Below are positions 52,001-63,913 of a stretch of 64,000 nt of DNA, one piece after another. The DNA comes from Rachycentron canadum (taxonomy: Eukaryota > Chordata > Actinopteri > Carangiformes > Rachycentridae): assembly GCA_038496675.1 (NCBI GenBank), contig CM076650.1, positions 13,086,391 to 13,150,390 on the forward strand, given 5' to 3'. The notes beneath the pieces are model-generated. The model was given only the letters and a program-made list of their open reading frames with translations. It was not told the origin of the DNA and made no database searches. The position numbers were made by a program, and so were the translations under genes. Positions within the stretch are counted from its first letter, which is position 1. Every line of letters starts with the position of its first letter.

Positions 52001-54480
52001 CACATCAGTGATGTCATTAATGTGAGATGCCTGAGCAGCCACTAAATCTGCACTTTCAGAGACAAACTTTCAGCCGGGTCCTGCTGTGTCTTGCCTTGGC
52101 ATGAGGTGTGCTCGCTCCTGCTCTATTATCAAAACAATATCTGCCTCACAGCAGCACACTTGGTACTCTTGTCCACCATTAACTGCGAGCTGCTCTGGAT
52201 AAGTGCGTCAGATAAATGTTCCCACAGTAACAGATGGCTTTGACTGTTTTCTCCTCCCAAAGACAACCAACACAGCGAGTACATTCACCCAAGTACTGTA
52301 CAGTTTTGAGGCAATTCAGGGAAATTGTGTAATTTTTAACCCTCTACATTTATCTGTCAGTTGCACTAGTTACTTTGAAATTACAAGTCTAACAGTATAT
52401 TAGATAAAATTAACAGTTCTGCTTTTTTTTAAAAAGCAGGAATTGAGTAAAAACACCTGTGTGGATGGACCAGTGAGGAAAGTTGGGTAACTTTTTGAAG
52501 GGGGCAAACTGAATAATCAGTACTTTTGCTGTAAGTATTGCTAATAATTCTGTACTTTGCTTAAGGTTTTGAATGTAGGGTTTTTAGGTTCAAAAGTAGT
52601 GCAACAGTATTTTTATTTGGCAAGTATTTCTAGTTCAATATTTCTTCCACCACTAGTAGGGTGGTTACTCAATCCCTTTGTGTGTGACATACCAGACAGC
52701 AAAACCTTTATTCTGGATGCGACACATTAAGCTCCAACAGTGAGATAAGGCTTTCAGTCTTGCTGGTTTGTCACCGTTTTAGTTAGCAGGATAATCCAAA
52801 AATTTATTGGCACTGATTTTTGATGGGTTAGGCTATAGGTCAAGTATCAAATGATTTAATTTTAGTTTTTAAATGTAGTATAACATTTCTTTTCTTTCTG
52901 AATCACTTACATAATCAAATTAATTTTGGCACATGTATCCAATGCCTGTCTACTTCAGAGAGTGCATAATTTTGGATTATATTTAAATGGAATTTTGTTG
53001 TTCCTGAAGATGTAAACTGTTCTCTGTACACTGAGCAACAACTGTGGAATTTGGACTGCTATATATTGTATATAAATATTGCTGGATACTGAGTGATTCA
53101 TGTATTCCTTCTTTTTCAGATGAGTATGTAGCCCGGTTTGTTGGCTGGTTGTTTGTTAAAATGTGACAAACGCTGTACTCTATTCTGATGTCTGGATGAA
53201 GCTGCTATGGGCAAATAAGATAGACTCAACCTCTCACAAATGGAAAAAACACTGGATCCAAGTTTCTTAAAAGTCAATAGAAAAAGTAGAATGTGGTATA
53301 GAGACAGTAAATGTTTTCATTACAATTATGCAAAAACTGTAGCTTTAGGGGTTATTAATTAATTTGTAATTTAGCGATAAAAGGGTGATATTTTGGTGAT
53401 TTCAGGCCCTGTTCAGACAGAGAAACAAGAAGAATTCTTCAAACACAATTCTTCATGAATCATGATTTCTGCGTTGCATTACAAAAGGTACTTTAGCCTA
53501 TGTCTAAATTCAAACTACATTGCATTTCATTAAATACATCTAAATAAACACTTAAAATGTCTTCCAGGACAGGAACAAGTACATCCCACAGCTCACATCT
53601 CCTTGATCATCTGCTTCTCTCTCTTTAACCAGTTTCATTTGTTCACTTATTGCCTGTCAAGACTCACATACCATCGGCATCAAGCCACCATGATTCTCAC
53701 CCTCTAGCTTCGAGTGTCTACTTCTTTTTAAATCACACTAACATGAGAGAGGACTCTGTTATCTGTCCACTAACAACAGACCTCTCTGTGTTTTGCCTGC
53801 TCCCCTCCATCCACTCCTTCGTCTTCCATCTGCTCTCACTCTTTGATTCTCCCATAACACTTGATACACTGCGCCCTTGCTCATGCCTCTGATTTCACTT
53901 CTTCACTTGCTGTTGTGTCCTTCTGGCATTTAAAATACACAAAAGTCATACAGAGGAGGAGGAGGATTTGTTTTCTTTATAGTCTTTGTCTAGTCTTTCT
54001 CATTTCAGCCCACCTACCACAGTTTCATTCCCTCTGCTTTCTTTGGCTTGGCTGGTATCTGCTCAGCATGATGATGTTATCGGCCTCTTCCACTTTCTCA
54101 TACAGTCACTGCTTTCCCAAATGCATTTTCAGCTGAAACCCCTTTCTATATAGATATATTTCCTCACAACTTAAAACAACAAGTTAAATGTTTAAAAAAA
54201 TTTCATATTTCCTCTTTTGAGAAATGTTCAACTGAAAAGAATGTCAATTAATTCATTGGACCATAAATAAGCAATTAAATGTGAAATATTTTGACAATTG
54301 TTCAATTAATCAAGAATATAGACAGTACACTGGTTCTCTCTAATAATAATGCAGGATAAGGAGAAATTATGACTAGTAAATGACAGACTGCGGCAGATCT
54401 CTCCGAACATGATGAACACAAACTGACATTTCTTTGTACGTCATCATAAGATGGTGTTCTTGGATTTCTTATTACAATAC

Positions 54481-54521
<41 letters not shown>

Positions 54522-57500
54522 ATCCCTTCCTAAAACTTCCTTCCTTTTATAGTCAGCTTGTACAGGGCAGAAACATCTGATTTGGAGTGAAGGGGAGTTG
54601 AGAGAGGATTTGCTCCTCAGAGAGAAGCCTTAGCTATCGACACATTACACAGTATCTTGTTCAGTGAAACATTTACATGAGGCTGATCTCAGACAGGAAG
54701 GCAGCTGGACACAGCCTCAGGCTGTGATCCACAGACTTGGCCTCTCACAGAGGAACAACATTGAACAAGTATAGCCTTCTCACCAAGCCAGAAATACACA
54801 GAACTACTGTAATGCTGGCCTAGAAAAGAAGGAAGTTACACAAGTACCACTAGTAAACGAGAAGCTACAAGTCAGTGCAATAGACAAAATAAACCTTTCA
54901 GTGTTTTTCCAAAGAGAGGAAAAGGGTCAAAGGTAAGGATCATATAAAGAGCATACTTAGTTACCAGGACTGTCAGAGCCAAACCTATTAAGGAAATTCC
55001 CTGGGACTTTATTGAAACTAAAATGTCTAGATCTAGTCTACATCCCTCCAACTTACTCTTTGCCTACATCTGGCTTCTCTCTTTATAAATCGACCAGTCT
55101 TCTAGGCTATTAATAAGGTAGGATCTTATCAAACATTGGTAGGCTTACATGACAAAACAGTACAACAAAGGTAAACAAAAAGGTTTACCCAACAAAGATG
55201 GACATTAGAACAAGGTAATTAAATAATAATTTTCTAACAAACCATTAAGAATTTAAAGAATTAACAACCTCATTCAACACTAAGGGTGACTTCATGTCTA
55301 GTTTTAACTGTATAATTTCATCTGTATTAATGAATAAATGCGTAAAATGTGGACAGCTACATCGAGAGAAAAAATACTTACATTCTCCACTTAAATCTTT
55401 ATGGAAACAGTGTAGATCATATTTGCCAGCCTAGGGTTAACATACACATTTCACTTGTAATCGCAATGACACACCAGCCAACCTCTACGCTTCCTATAGT
55501 CATGTGTCTGACGCTTGTGCCTTGTAGAGCACAGCAAGAGTCAACACAGTTCAAAGTTCGGAAGCCATGCAGCAGATGAAAAATATCACTAACACAAAGC
55601 AAAACACAAGAGAGAAATGGGAAAATGTGAAGCGTATGGGGAGAGTTGCGAAGCAGGAAGTGTCACTGGGTGATTGAAAATGGTTAGCCACAAGAGTCCA
55701 GCATGCTGACCTCACTACATTTGGATTAAGGAGCCACTTTACAGCACAAAGACGAGCGAGACAGAGATGACGAATTCATTCAACTGCGATAACGGGGACA
55801 CAATGTAGGGACTTGTTGTCAAAGTGCAGTGCTGAGTCAGACTGAGTACTCAACTACTTACTACTCAAATAAATTAGGTCAATACAACTCAGAGATAACA
55901 CCCATTCTCTCATCTGAAGAGACTGAAAGTCTGTTCAGTGTAGCTCTAACACTGACAGGATGACAGGTGAGGCACACAAACCTGAGGATGAACAAATTGC
56001 TGGACAAACAGACAAAAACAGACTGACAAGTAACAGGGACAGACTCAGAGTTATATAAAGACAGGAAGGTGCTTGAGTTTACTGGCTTGTTTTTACTACA
56101 GTGCAAGGACTGTGTCACATGAACAGGGGAGGAAAGTCACATAAAAAAGAGGGAGGGAAAAGCATGTCTCACATGCTTTTCCCTCCCTCTTAGGGATTAC
56201 AAGAAGAGGGTGTTGGTGAAAAGTTAAAAAGAGGATTAAAAATCCAAGCAATACAGTCTCTTGGATAATTTAAGTCATCAATTACCCAAATCACCTCTGA
56301 AATTATGTTTTTGTCAAGAATCGGGTACTTTCCAAACTGCGAGTGGCTGCAGGTGTTTTATTTGGGAAGGCTTAATGTCAACTCAGTCAGGAGAATTTCT
56401 GTCAACCAATGACTTTCATTCCAACATCATAAATAATAATTTTCATATCCACATCTACCTAGTTTTAAGTCTTCAGCTAAAAGATGAGTGTGTGAGTGTG
56501 TTGAAAAGCTATCAACACCTGTTACAACTCACAATCACTTCATCAATTATCCCTGATATTCTACAGTTCAAATGGTGATGCCACATCTCACTACAGGACA
56601 AAGCTTGAAGGTGGCATGTATGTGAAATCAACCAATAGGAAGAGGCTGAAACTTTGTGACTAATGTGGCATACCAAAGTACTTGCCTCCTGTTCCAGGAG
56701 TGAAATCCTGGCATCAGCACAATGGCTCTGGAGGTGATATCGCCATGACTCACTCACACGCTAGCTTGCTTGCATACACCTACATTTGGCTTGTGTTTAC
56801 AACAGCTAAGCAGACAGGATTTTCATGTCTTCTGCTTTCTAGAGAGTCTGACAGTCAGTAAGCCATTGTTTAACACAACGAGTGACTCTAACACCATTCA
56901 GTCAAGAAAAATGATTCAATATATCAAAAACCCAAGTTGAGCAACATTGTGAGATAGGAAGTAAAAGAGAGATCCTCCCCAGTGTGATGCACCATGCAAT
57001 GTCTCAGATACAAATACGACGGTTCCTATTTACAAAAGGAATAGGTACAATATTTACATTTAATAATTTTGTCAGAAATATTAAAAATGCCCATTTCCTT
57101 TCCAAGGAGGCAAAGAGGATGTCTCTGTCCAAGCAACAGTCCAAACTACGAATAACATCAAAATAAAATCAAATAATCACATTTGGGAAGCTGTACCAAA
57201 TATTTTTCAGTTGGTATTCAAATCATTACATCATTAATCATCATACCTTATTTAAATGTGATTGATGCAGAGCTGCGATGAATGAATCAATTTATCAAGT
57301 CTCAAAAAAAAAAAAAAATAAATATTGACAACCAATTTGGCAATCAAATTATCATTTCAATAACTTTAAGTAGTTACTAACTTACTTACTAAATTTAGCT
57401 CATTATCTCAACTGAATCTTTGTTCAGACAAAGCAAAACATTTGAAGACATCACCATCAAATTTCTTTTCTATTTTTCAAGCCAAAATACCAACTATGTT

Positions 57501-59632
57501 CTGGTCTCTGTTTCTCAATTATGACAATGTGCTGCTTTTCTTGGTCATATATAATAAAAGTAAACTGAATATCTGGGTTTTAGAATGTTGATATAGCAAT
57601 ACAAGTAAATTGGACTGAGCAATTATTAATGTAATTAGTCCATTAATTGGTAAAACAATTAGCTGAGTAATCTGCCCCGATGAACACATAGATAGATTTC
57701 AATACATCCATGACATTTAAAATGTCATCTTCCAACTTTAGGAAAAGTTTGACACAGACATTTTCATCTTTGCATAATGTAACTACAGTTTGTTAGTCTT
57801 AAATTCATGTTGTGAACCACAGAAGCCAAAACAAGGAAGCTCCTCTAATGTTTAAATTCACGTTTTCATTCACATACTGAAACACACATATTTGACAAAA
57901 AGACAAGCATGTGCGTCAAGAAGTTGGCTGAATAAGGAAATATTAATGTCGTATTTGTGATGAAAACGTCATTCTGCGTCAGTGAAGCAGAAAAAGTACG
58001 TTACCGGTCATGTAACGGACACTTTGACCCCCAGCTAACGTTAGACAGCGCTAACTTGTTGACTTTGGCGAACAACAGCTTGTTGCTAATTGGGCTAATG
58101 TTAATGCTCGGTTAACGTTAGCTAACTGTCCACTTAGCATGGCAGGCAAACTCAACATGAGAGCTCAGGCTCAGGCTTTAAAACTCAACTTACATCTTTC
58201 TGTTCTTGTTTGACGTTGAACAGGTTGAGCCGCTGGAGTCGTGCTTTCATCCCATCCGCCATAAACTTTACAAAAACGAGATCTGAGGGTTTTCTTCTCC
58301 GAAACTCGTTCCTGACAGTGTGGGACACTTCTGTATCATTTCAATGGAAAGTTGATTTTGCTCCCTGAAGCCGAGGATCCTGCGGTTAGGGGTCAAGTTG
58401 GCTGTCATCAAACCACAACGCTTCCTGTTTCAACCTTTCAGAGTAAAATAAACCCAATCACACACATGTTCAGATTGCGCTTTCGTCTTTTGTTTTTAAG
58501 GCTACGCTGCGCATTTCCGGCTTTCCTCCACCTAACCACAACCAACTTGACCGCCCATACGCCAGCAGCCTGGGGTGGACACAGTTCCTGTCCCGGGTCA
58601 GTCAAACTCAAGGCGGTAAACTTTAGGGTGGTTTTCACTTTGCCGTTACATGAAGCTGATTATCTTCTTTGGTATGACTGAATATAAACAGTATTTCCTG
58701 TCTGCAGGCATAGCAGAGCCAGCCAAGCAGCAACAAATGCCCTTGGGAAACACTGCAGAGACCGGAAAGGAGTTTATGTCAGCGTCCTTTGGCCCACATT
58801 TGATAGGATTTCAATCTTCACAGCCTCAGTCAAGAACAAACCACACTTCATATTGTGGATTAAAATATGAAGAAACAGCCATCGCATTTATAAAATAAAT
58901 CAAATTATAGGAAAAGTATCTATGGGCATGTACATGTTCATCATTTAGTTGTAGCTGTTATGAAAAACTGCAAATTTCATAGACGAAACAACCATTGCGT
59001 TAATTAGTGGGGGACAATCGAGTGTCATATAGCCTTTGATAAATATTTACTAAGATCTAATGAAGATGAAGCTGTTTGTTTAGATCTGATCGATTAAATA
59101 TATATGTTAATCTTGTAATTGTTGTCCTACTGTCTTAAATTGTACACCGATATATAATTGAGTGGTTAATATTAGTAATTTAATCACCCTGGACAAACTG
59201 TCAAATCAAAATTAGCATTTAATTGATGTAATTAAAGGTCAGCTATTGAACACATGAGCAAGTAAATGCTGTAAGTTGAACTGACTGGTGACTTTAACTC
59301 AAACCAAATTTCACTAGATAAAAAGATAAGAAAACAAGTATTAAACATCAATACATGTGCACGTATGATTATTATTATATATTATTATTACTATTACAAC
59401 AATAAGCTTATACTAGTCCCTTTAACTAGCCAATTAGTTCAGAGTTCTCAAAAATCTTATAGTTTAGTGTCTAATCTATAGTCATTATCATTTGCACAAT
59501 TGGGGACTAGTTATTAAGTACACAGTAAAATAAATGTAAAATATCAAATAAAAAAAACTTAAAAAAATAAAATAGATAAATAAATAGTAATTAACACTAA
59601 ATTGATAATTGCACAATTAGGTACAACAGTGA

Positions 59633-59663
<31 letters not shown>

Positions 59664-60030
59664 TAAATTATAAAACACAATTTAGCTGCAGCAACAACAA
59701 AACACTATGAACTTTTTGACACAACTCAATGGTGACACCTAGTGGTTGCTGTCTACAACTCCAGGAGCAGCAGGGGAAATCCCACAGACTATCTGAGACA
59801 ATTCCTGTTCCCTAAAACAAAAGAGGAGCGCCTCCTTACATTTGACCATTACATACATTATGTAAGGACCATTACTGACATAATGTATTCCCTAGCCTTT
59901 AAGCCTTGGCCTACCTCTTAATTTTGACCTTCACACTTAATCAAAGTCTTGAGAGAATGTTAGAAAACCAGCCAACATTTTCTCACTCTCAAGGTCAAAA
60001 AAAATAGGCGAGAGCCTGCATGCATGCATG

Positions 60031-60090
<60 letters not shown>

Positions 60091-62589
60091 TGTTGAGCAG
60101 AGCTGTACACAACCTTGTCATTGGGGCAGTAGCGAGCACAGAATCAAACCAGTATCTTTTTGCACCTCTTTTGTGCTTCATTTTTAATGTTTTTTTCCAG
60201 CCACCTGCCCCTCTTCCACTTCACACTTCAGTTTGTTGCCAGCTGAATCTTTTCATCCACCAGCAAAAAGCCTCAACCAGGATGGCTTAACTCACGCTGA
60301 GGCACCCTGAGCAACCACAAGAAATTATAGTAGCATTTTACCATCAATACTACAGACCTCCAAGAACATTTTTCAAAACCTTTGCATTAAATTATCAAAA
60401 TATGTTGGCAGTCAGATAATCATTGTAATCCTCCATCATATCAACTGCATGTATGCTATTGTACCTAAATACAGGCACACTTGCACCTTTAACCTTCAGA
60501 AACCAGGAGTTTGGAGCTTCATATTAGATAAAGAGGTAAACATTTAATAGCCACCTCTTATGAAACTGTACATTTCTGCTCCTGCAGCTCTTTTTTTTAA
60601 TGTGAGCCAAAACACAAACACTTCAATGTGTGTGCCAACTGAATCTGAGATGAAAATGAAACTATAGCAAAATGTTATTTTACCATCACCTCCCCCACAG
60701 AAAGAAACAGTAACCACTGATGCAGAATGTGTTTCTCTCGAAATGTTTACAAATCTGATGGTGTGTGGTTTTGGTTATGTGAGCCAGTGTTGCACCTGAT
60801 TCCCATTGTAACTTGTTATAGTTTGTGCACATTTATTGTGTAAAAGGCAACTTAACTGGTAGTTAACAACATCTCAACTCAAGTGAAGGCAGTGTAGTAT
60901 TCAAAGCCACACGGAGGTGCCCAGGGACTGCATTCATAATCAGCATGCATGCATGTAATTGTGTGTGTGTGTGTGTTTGTGCCTAAACCCAGCGTGACAG
61001 ACTCAAAGCGACAGGTGGTCAGCCTGACATCATCAAATTTTTTGAGGAGCTGAAAAGAGCACTCACACTTTCACACACACAAACTACACTGGGCCACAAC
61101 AGGATGTGGTTTCCATGGTAACACAGTCCTTTTTCCTGCTTTGCTGATATAAAAGCAAACTAATTTACTTGCAATCAAGAAAACACACACGAACAAACGG
61201 AACAATACCTATCACAGCAAAGCATGTGAACATCCCATGTGGGAGTGTTCAAGTACAGCTGATCTGCAACGGTCCAGTTACACCACGTACACCACACCAC
61301 ACACACTCAGTTCAGTTCATTACGTGAGATAGGCAATGCTGGCTGCTTATACCATTGAAGCCTATGTAGGTATTTGTGACATGTGGGCATGCACCTGGTT
61401 CACAGCAAGAAAATCTCACAGATCAAGGTCATGCTAATATAAAGTTTTCTGCCATCTTTGATTCATTTAATGTTTCACTTGACATCTTTCAATTGTCATC
61501 ATCTCTCTGGTTTGGCCAACTCTTTTAAGTCTGGTATGTTGGGCATGGCGTGCAATGAAGATGCTATCAAATGACTGTGACACCAGCTGCAGCATTACAG
61601 TGCACACAGGGTTGCTGGCAAAGCACGCCATGTGGAGGAGAGTTGAAAGGACTAGAGGTCAGTGCAAGGTGTGTTGGTCAGCAGACTCTGCCAGTGTATT
61701 GTTTGAGACTTTTATGTTTGTTGGTGTGGTTGAATGCAGTTAAAGCACAGTGTACATAGGCTGCAATAGAGCCAAAGCCAGATCCAGTCCCTCTCAGAGG
61801 TATGTCATAACAAATACTGATGCGGTCACACTGAAAGCTCAGGCAGCTTTTTGTGATTTAATATGAGAAGAAGCTTGTTCCCAGGCTGCTCTCGCTCTAT
61901 AGATAGTGTGATAGGGTTTCTTTCAGGACATACTGTGTATGCACACATCCACACATACCTACCTTGGTGCTGTCTTGGCACTGGAAGACATAGCAGGCAC
62001 AGTCTGATGTCTTTCTGACCAGGCAGCCAAAGCTGCTGGGCTCCTGGCTGTTGTGAATGAGCTTAGTCACCTGGTGAGGACGACACTCAAACATCACTGT
62101 GTGTGTTAGAGGGTCCCAGACAACTCTCTCTCCCAGAGTGAAGACACATCGCACCCATGATGCTGACACACACAGAAAAACCATCTTATTTGAGGTGGAA
62201 GGGCCCAACTCTTCAACTGTAGGCCCCGCAGACCGCAACCCTGAGCCTTTCTCCTTCTCTACGTGCTGAGACCTGCTGATCTCAGCCACTATCCAGGGTA
62301 ACATGGCCATGGTGGTGAGGTTGTGGACTGGCAGAGAACCAATCAATGTCAATTTGTATTGTACCTCCTCCTCCTCTTCCTCTTCCTCTTCCTCCCCCTT
62401 TTCTATGCATGCTGCAGTCCTCTGCTGAGTACGGGTGACTTTCTGAAGATACTGTGTGGAAGATGTGAGATGTGAAAATGATGGACATGACTGGTGGTTG
62501 GAAGTTAGATTACTACGGGGTTTCTCAGAGCTCTCCAGTCTGTGTGATTCATCTTTTCTGGGCTTCACTTCAAAGTAGAGACCTTCCAT
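30792..62589 (-). CDS. tbc1d1: TBC1 domain family member 1, lacking the TBC domain in this window
   Basis: Rab GTPase-activating protein of GLUT4 traffic, controlled by Akt and AMPK. Coding exons, high to low: 61963-62589, 47597-48187, 46054-46143, 45864-45968, 44846-44978, 44285-44376, 43367-43483, 42950-43075, 42559-42707, 40799-41062, 39944-40060, 39604-39717, 39261-39394, 33728-33928, 30792-30953. They give 1,007 residues in one frame, ending with a donor, so the model is incomplete at its 3' end. PTB1 (about 95-209) has [20 protein letters not shown]2 (about 271-500) has [34 protein letters not shown] and [13 protein letters not shown]. An [11 protein letters not shown] segment (Thr716) resembles the Akt site, and [15 protein letters not shown] plus [14 protein letters not shown] distinguish it from TBC1D4. 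The Rab-GAP TBC domain should follow but is absent from 29256-30791. The N-terminus carries a Glu run before PTB1. Confidence 0.92.
30954..33727 (-). other. TBC1D1 intron before the last exon seen
   Basis: Holds a (TG)n run at about 32857-32885 and a pyrimidine-rich stretch near 31730-31920. Long open frames on both strands of 31730-32210 come from this composition and show no family resemblance. Confidence 0.5.
34750..34835. repeat. (CA)n / (CG)n alternating purine-pyrimidine tract
   Basis: AC units flank a GCGTGCGCGCGC core, all alternating purine-pyrimidine for much of the length, which is the type of sequence able to adopt Z-DNA. Confidence 0.85.
35463..35515. repeat. interrupted (CA)n array
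   Basis: CA units interrupted by GC and TG steps. CA-rich sequence continues in patches to about 35775. Confidence 0.8.
36833..37040. repeat. clustered (CA)n arrays
   Basis: Two CA arrays (about 36833-36860 and 36934-37040), the second with CGCG interruptions. Translated cysteine/valine-rich open frames here are repeat artefacts. Confidence 0.85.
41161..41604. repeat. (TA)n tract interrupted by an assembly gap
   Basis: TA repeats on both sides of a run of 299 N (41238-41536), in the TBC1D1 intron between exons 42559-42707 and 40799-41062. The gap length is probably an estimate, as TA arrays often stop assembly. A coding exon hidden in the gap cannot be excluded, but the flanking exons join in frame. 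Confidence 0.95.
42165..42380. repeat. teleost interspersed repeat fragment, TBC1D1 intron
   Basis: Contains ATGACGTCAGCCAATGGTTT, TTGGCTGTCGCCATGTTGG and CTGTCACACTGTATAGCCAC, in the order seen in the same dispersed family as 27190-27425. Confidence 0.5.
47341..47381. repeat. perfect 18-bp inverted repeat with 5-base loop
   Basis: Arms 47341-47358 and 47364-47381 are exact reverse complements around CTACA. It lies in the TBC1D1 intron between exons 47597-48187 and 46054-46143. Confidence 0.9.
50491..50570. repeat. direct repeat, copy 1
   Basis: About 80 bases including TCTGTTCAATATACAGTTGT and GGGTGTATCAACAGTTTGTT recur in the same orientation at 51552-51630 with a few differences. Confidence 0.85.
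51061..51255 (+). repeat. SINE-like / dispersed teleost repeat fragment
   Basis: Carries GTGGAGTTTGCATGTTCTCC, TCCTCCCACAGTCCAAGGAC, GTGACTCTAAACTGCCCATA and a tail of GGATGGAT units. This order is typical of a widespread vertebrate SINE/LINE-tail repeat. Family assignment is from memory. Confidence 0.6.
51552..51630. repeat. direct repeat, copy 2
   Basis: Second copy of the 50491-50570 sequence, 1.06 kb downstream; the SINE-like fragment lies between the two copies. Confidence 0.85.
52275..52665. repeat. dispersed teleost repeat
   Basis: Runs from GAGTACATTCACCCAAGTAC through CTCTACATTTATCTGTCAGT and TCAGTACTTTTGCTG to TTTCTTCCACCACTAG. This matches the order of a very common non-coding fish repeat as I recall it. 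Confidence 0.6.
56147..56191. repeat. perfect 21-bp inverted repeat with 3-base loop
   Basis: Arms 56147-56167 (purine-rich) and 56171-56191 (pyrimidine-rich) are exact reverse complements around CTC. It lies deep in the TBC1D1 first coding intron with no flanking transposon ends seen. Confidence 0.92.
57270..57680. repeat. AT-rich dispersed repeat copy, TBC1D1 intron
   Basis: Contains AGAGCTGCGATGAATGAATC, AAACATTTGAAGACATCACC, TGCTGCTTTTCTTGGTCATA and AACTGAATATCTGGGTTTTA. This is the best-preserved member of the family also seen in RFC1 introns. Confidence 0.55.
57960..58193 (-). other. sequence downstream of the internal TBC1D1 ATG exon
   Basis: Intronic side of the putative alternative exon, containing repeated GTTAGC/GCTAAC words (58037-58130), a composition often met near fish promoters and CpG-bearing 5' regions. 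Confidence 0.35.
58194..58262 (-). CDS. tbc1d1: putative alternative first coding exon of TBC1D1
   Basis: On the minus strand an ATG with G at +4 opens 23 codons ([14 protein letters not shown], then FNVKQEQKD) and ends exactly at a consensus donor, GAT|GTAAGT. The exon ends in phase 0, the same phase as exon 61963-62589, so it can splice directly to exon 47597-48187. The product would start with these 23 residues followed by VPEII and would lack PTB1. Upstream (58263-58640) is CpG-bearing promoter-like sequence. I did not recognise the peptide from another gene, and no other coding exon was found between it and 48187. A nested unrelated gene or a non-functional ORF remains possible. Confidence 0.5.
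60028..60086. repeat. (CA)n microsatellite with TGCA lead-in
   Basis: About 27 AC units preceded by tandem GCAT units (60018-60031). Confidence 0.92.
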
Positions 62590-63340
62590 GGTTTGCGTGG
62601 CAAGAGGCAAATGTCCGCCTCCACTAACCTGCAAAACATCAGTTAGAGGACAGAGAACTTTAAAAAACCAATAGGTAACAGCCACATGCAGATACTGCAA
62701 ATTCTATTTCTTCAATCATTCATTTGGAAATTTAGAATGAATGTTTCTGCTCATCTGTGCTCCACTTTATTAGTGTAGAAGCAGAACAGTGACACTGTCC
62801 GTGTGTGACACCGTGGAGTCAGTCATTTGGAGGGTACTACTAAATGACCACCTGGTGTTGTTTACCCAACCAGGAACACATGGCTCCACTACTGACCTTA
62901 TAGTCTCAAGGACAAACAAACAAACACATGACATTTAAACTATAAGGGTCATATTTGGTCACTGGTCAGTGTTAGTGATCAGCTGACCGACACTGCCATA
63001 GATCATCGACAAACGTAGCTCGCGTTATTATCACTGATCGCCGGAGTTGTAGCGAAACCAGTGAAACCAGTGAGGAAACGTTCACGCAACAACGTCAACA
63101 CAACAGCGGGACAAGATGGAAACATGTCATAACGATCAACATCTTAACCCCCAAAGCACGAGAGCTCCCACGTTAAGTTACTGCAGAATAACAAGCGAAG
63201 CGGCTGCTTACTCATCTCATGTTTGGCCTTGCAACGTAAATAAATCCTCAACTTGCCTCGGGTGGGACAGTGAAGCTCACAATATAGGTCGGTCTCCTTC
63301 GCCAGAACAGCGTACGGAAGTGAAAACTAGCTCTTTTTGT
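62590..63340 (-). promoter_or_regulatory. tbc1d1: TBC1D1 5' leader and putative main promoter
   Basis: Exon 61963-62628 begins at an acceptor (GCAG at 62629-62632), so part of the 5' leader lies in a further upstream exon. A CpG-richer patch at about 63000-63340 is the likely promoter. There, CCCGAG|GCAAGT on the minus strand, with the donor at about 63257, could be a GC-type donor of a non-coding first exon; CTTCCG in the leader resembles an ETS site. The placement is tentative. Confidence 0.4.
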
Positions 63341-63622
63341 TTCCGAGGAGTGCTGCCCCACATGCCTGATTTCACCCGTTATTGCGATTTTTACGCACGG
63401 AACAAGTTATTTTTACGCACGAGGCTGCGCAAGCAAAAAGCGGGCGTGTTTTTAATGCGCGCTCCTCGCAAAGTGCACAATAAACAACTGAACCGATTTA
63501 ACATGATCCCATCTCCTCCTTATGTTGCCACAGCCATCATACCTGTTCACAGCCTGTCCTGCTCGGTGCGTGCGGCCGTACAAGCGCCACCAAGGCAGGT
63601 TGTGGTGTGTCACAACGAACGC

Positions 63623-63869
63623 ACACACACAAAGAGAGGAAGACAGAGGGGGAGAGAGAGAGAGGGAGAGAGACAGAGAGAGAGACAGAGGGAGAGAGAC
63701 AGAGAGAGAGAGAGGGAGAGAGAGAGACAGAGAGAGAGAGGGAGACAGAGAGAGAGACAGAGAGAGAGGGAGAGAGACAGACAGAGAGAGAGAGAGACAG
63801 AGGGAGAGAGACACAGAGAGAGGAAGAGAGACAGAGGGAGAGGGAGAGAGACAGAGAGAGAGACAGAGG

Positions 63870-63913
<44 letters not shown>

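Larger units (their letters stand above)
48188..61962 (-). other. TBC1D1 first coding intron, 13.8 kb
   Basis: The largest intron of the window. It contains microsatellites ((CA)n at 48343-48364, (TA)n at 49028-49060, (TA)n at 59632-59653, (TG)n at 60961-60978), a T homopolymer (about 54486-54517), several interspersed repeats and a possible internal promoter with an alternative first exon near 58.2 kb. No other coding exon was supported on either strand. Confidence 0.6.

Noticed and set aside
55349..56118. Small open frames in the large TBC1D1 intron as exons of a nested gene starting at 58262
   Set aside because: None has matching splice sites, frame continuity or recognisable domains, so the alternative TBC1D1 exon reading is preferred.
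30792..62589. Assignment of the minus-strand Rab-GAP gene to TBC1D4
   Set aside because: [29 protein letters not shown] and the linkage to RFC1 fit TBC1D1, although [11 protein letters not shown] alone is also like TBC1D4.
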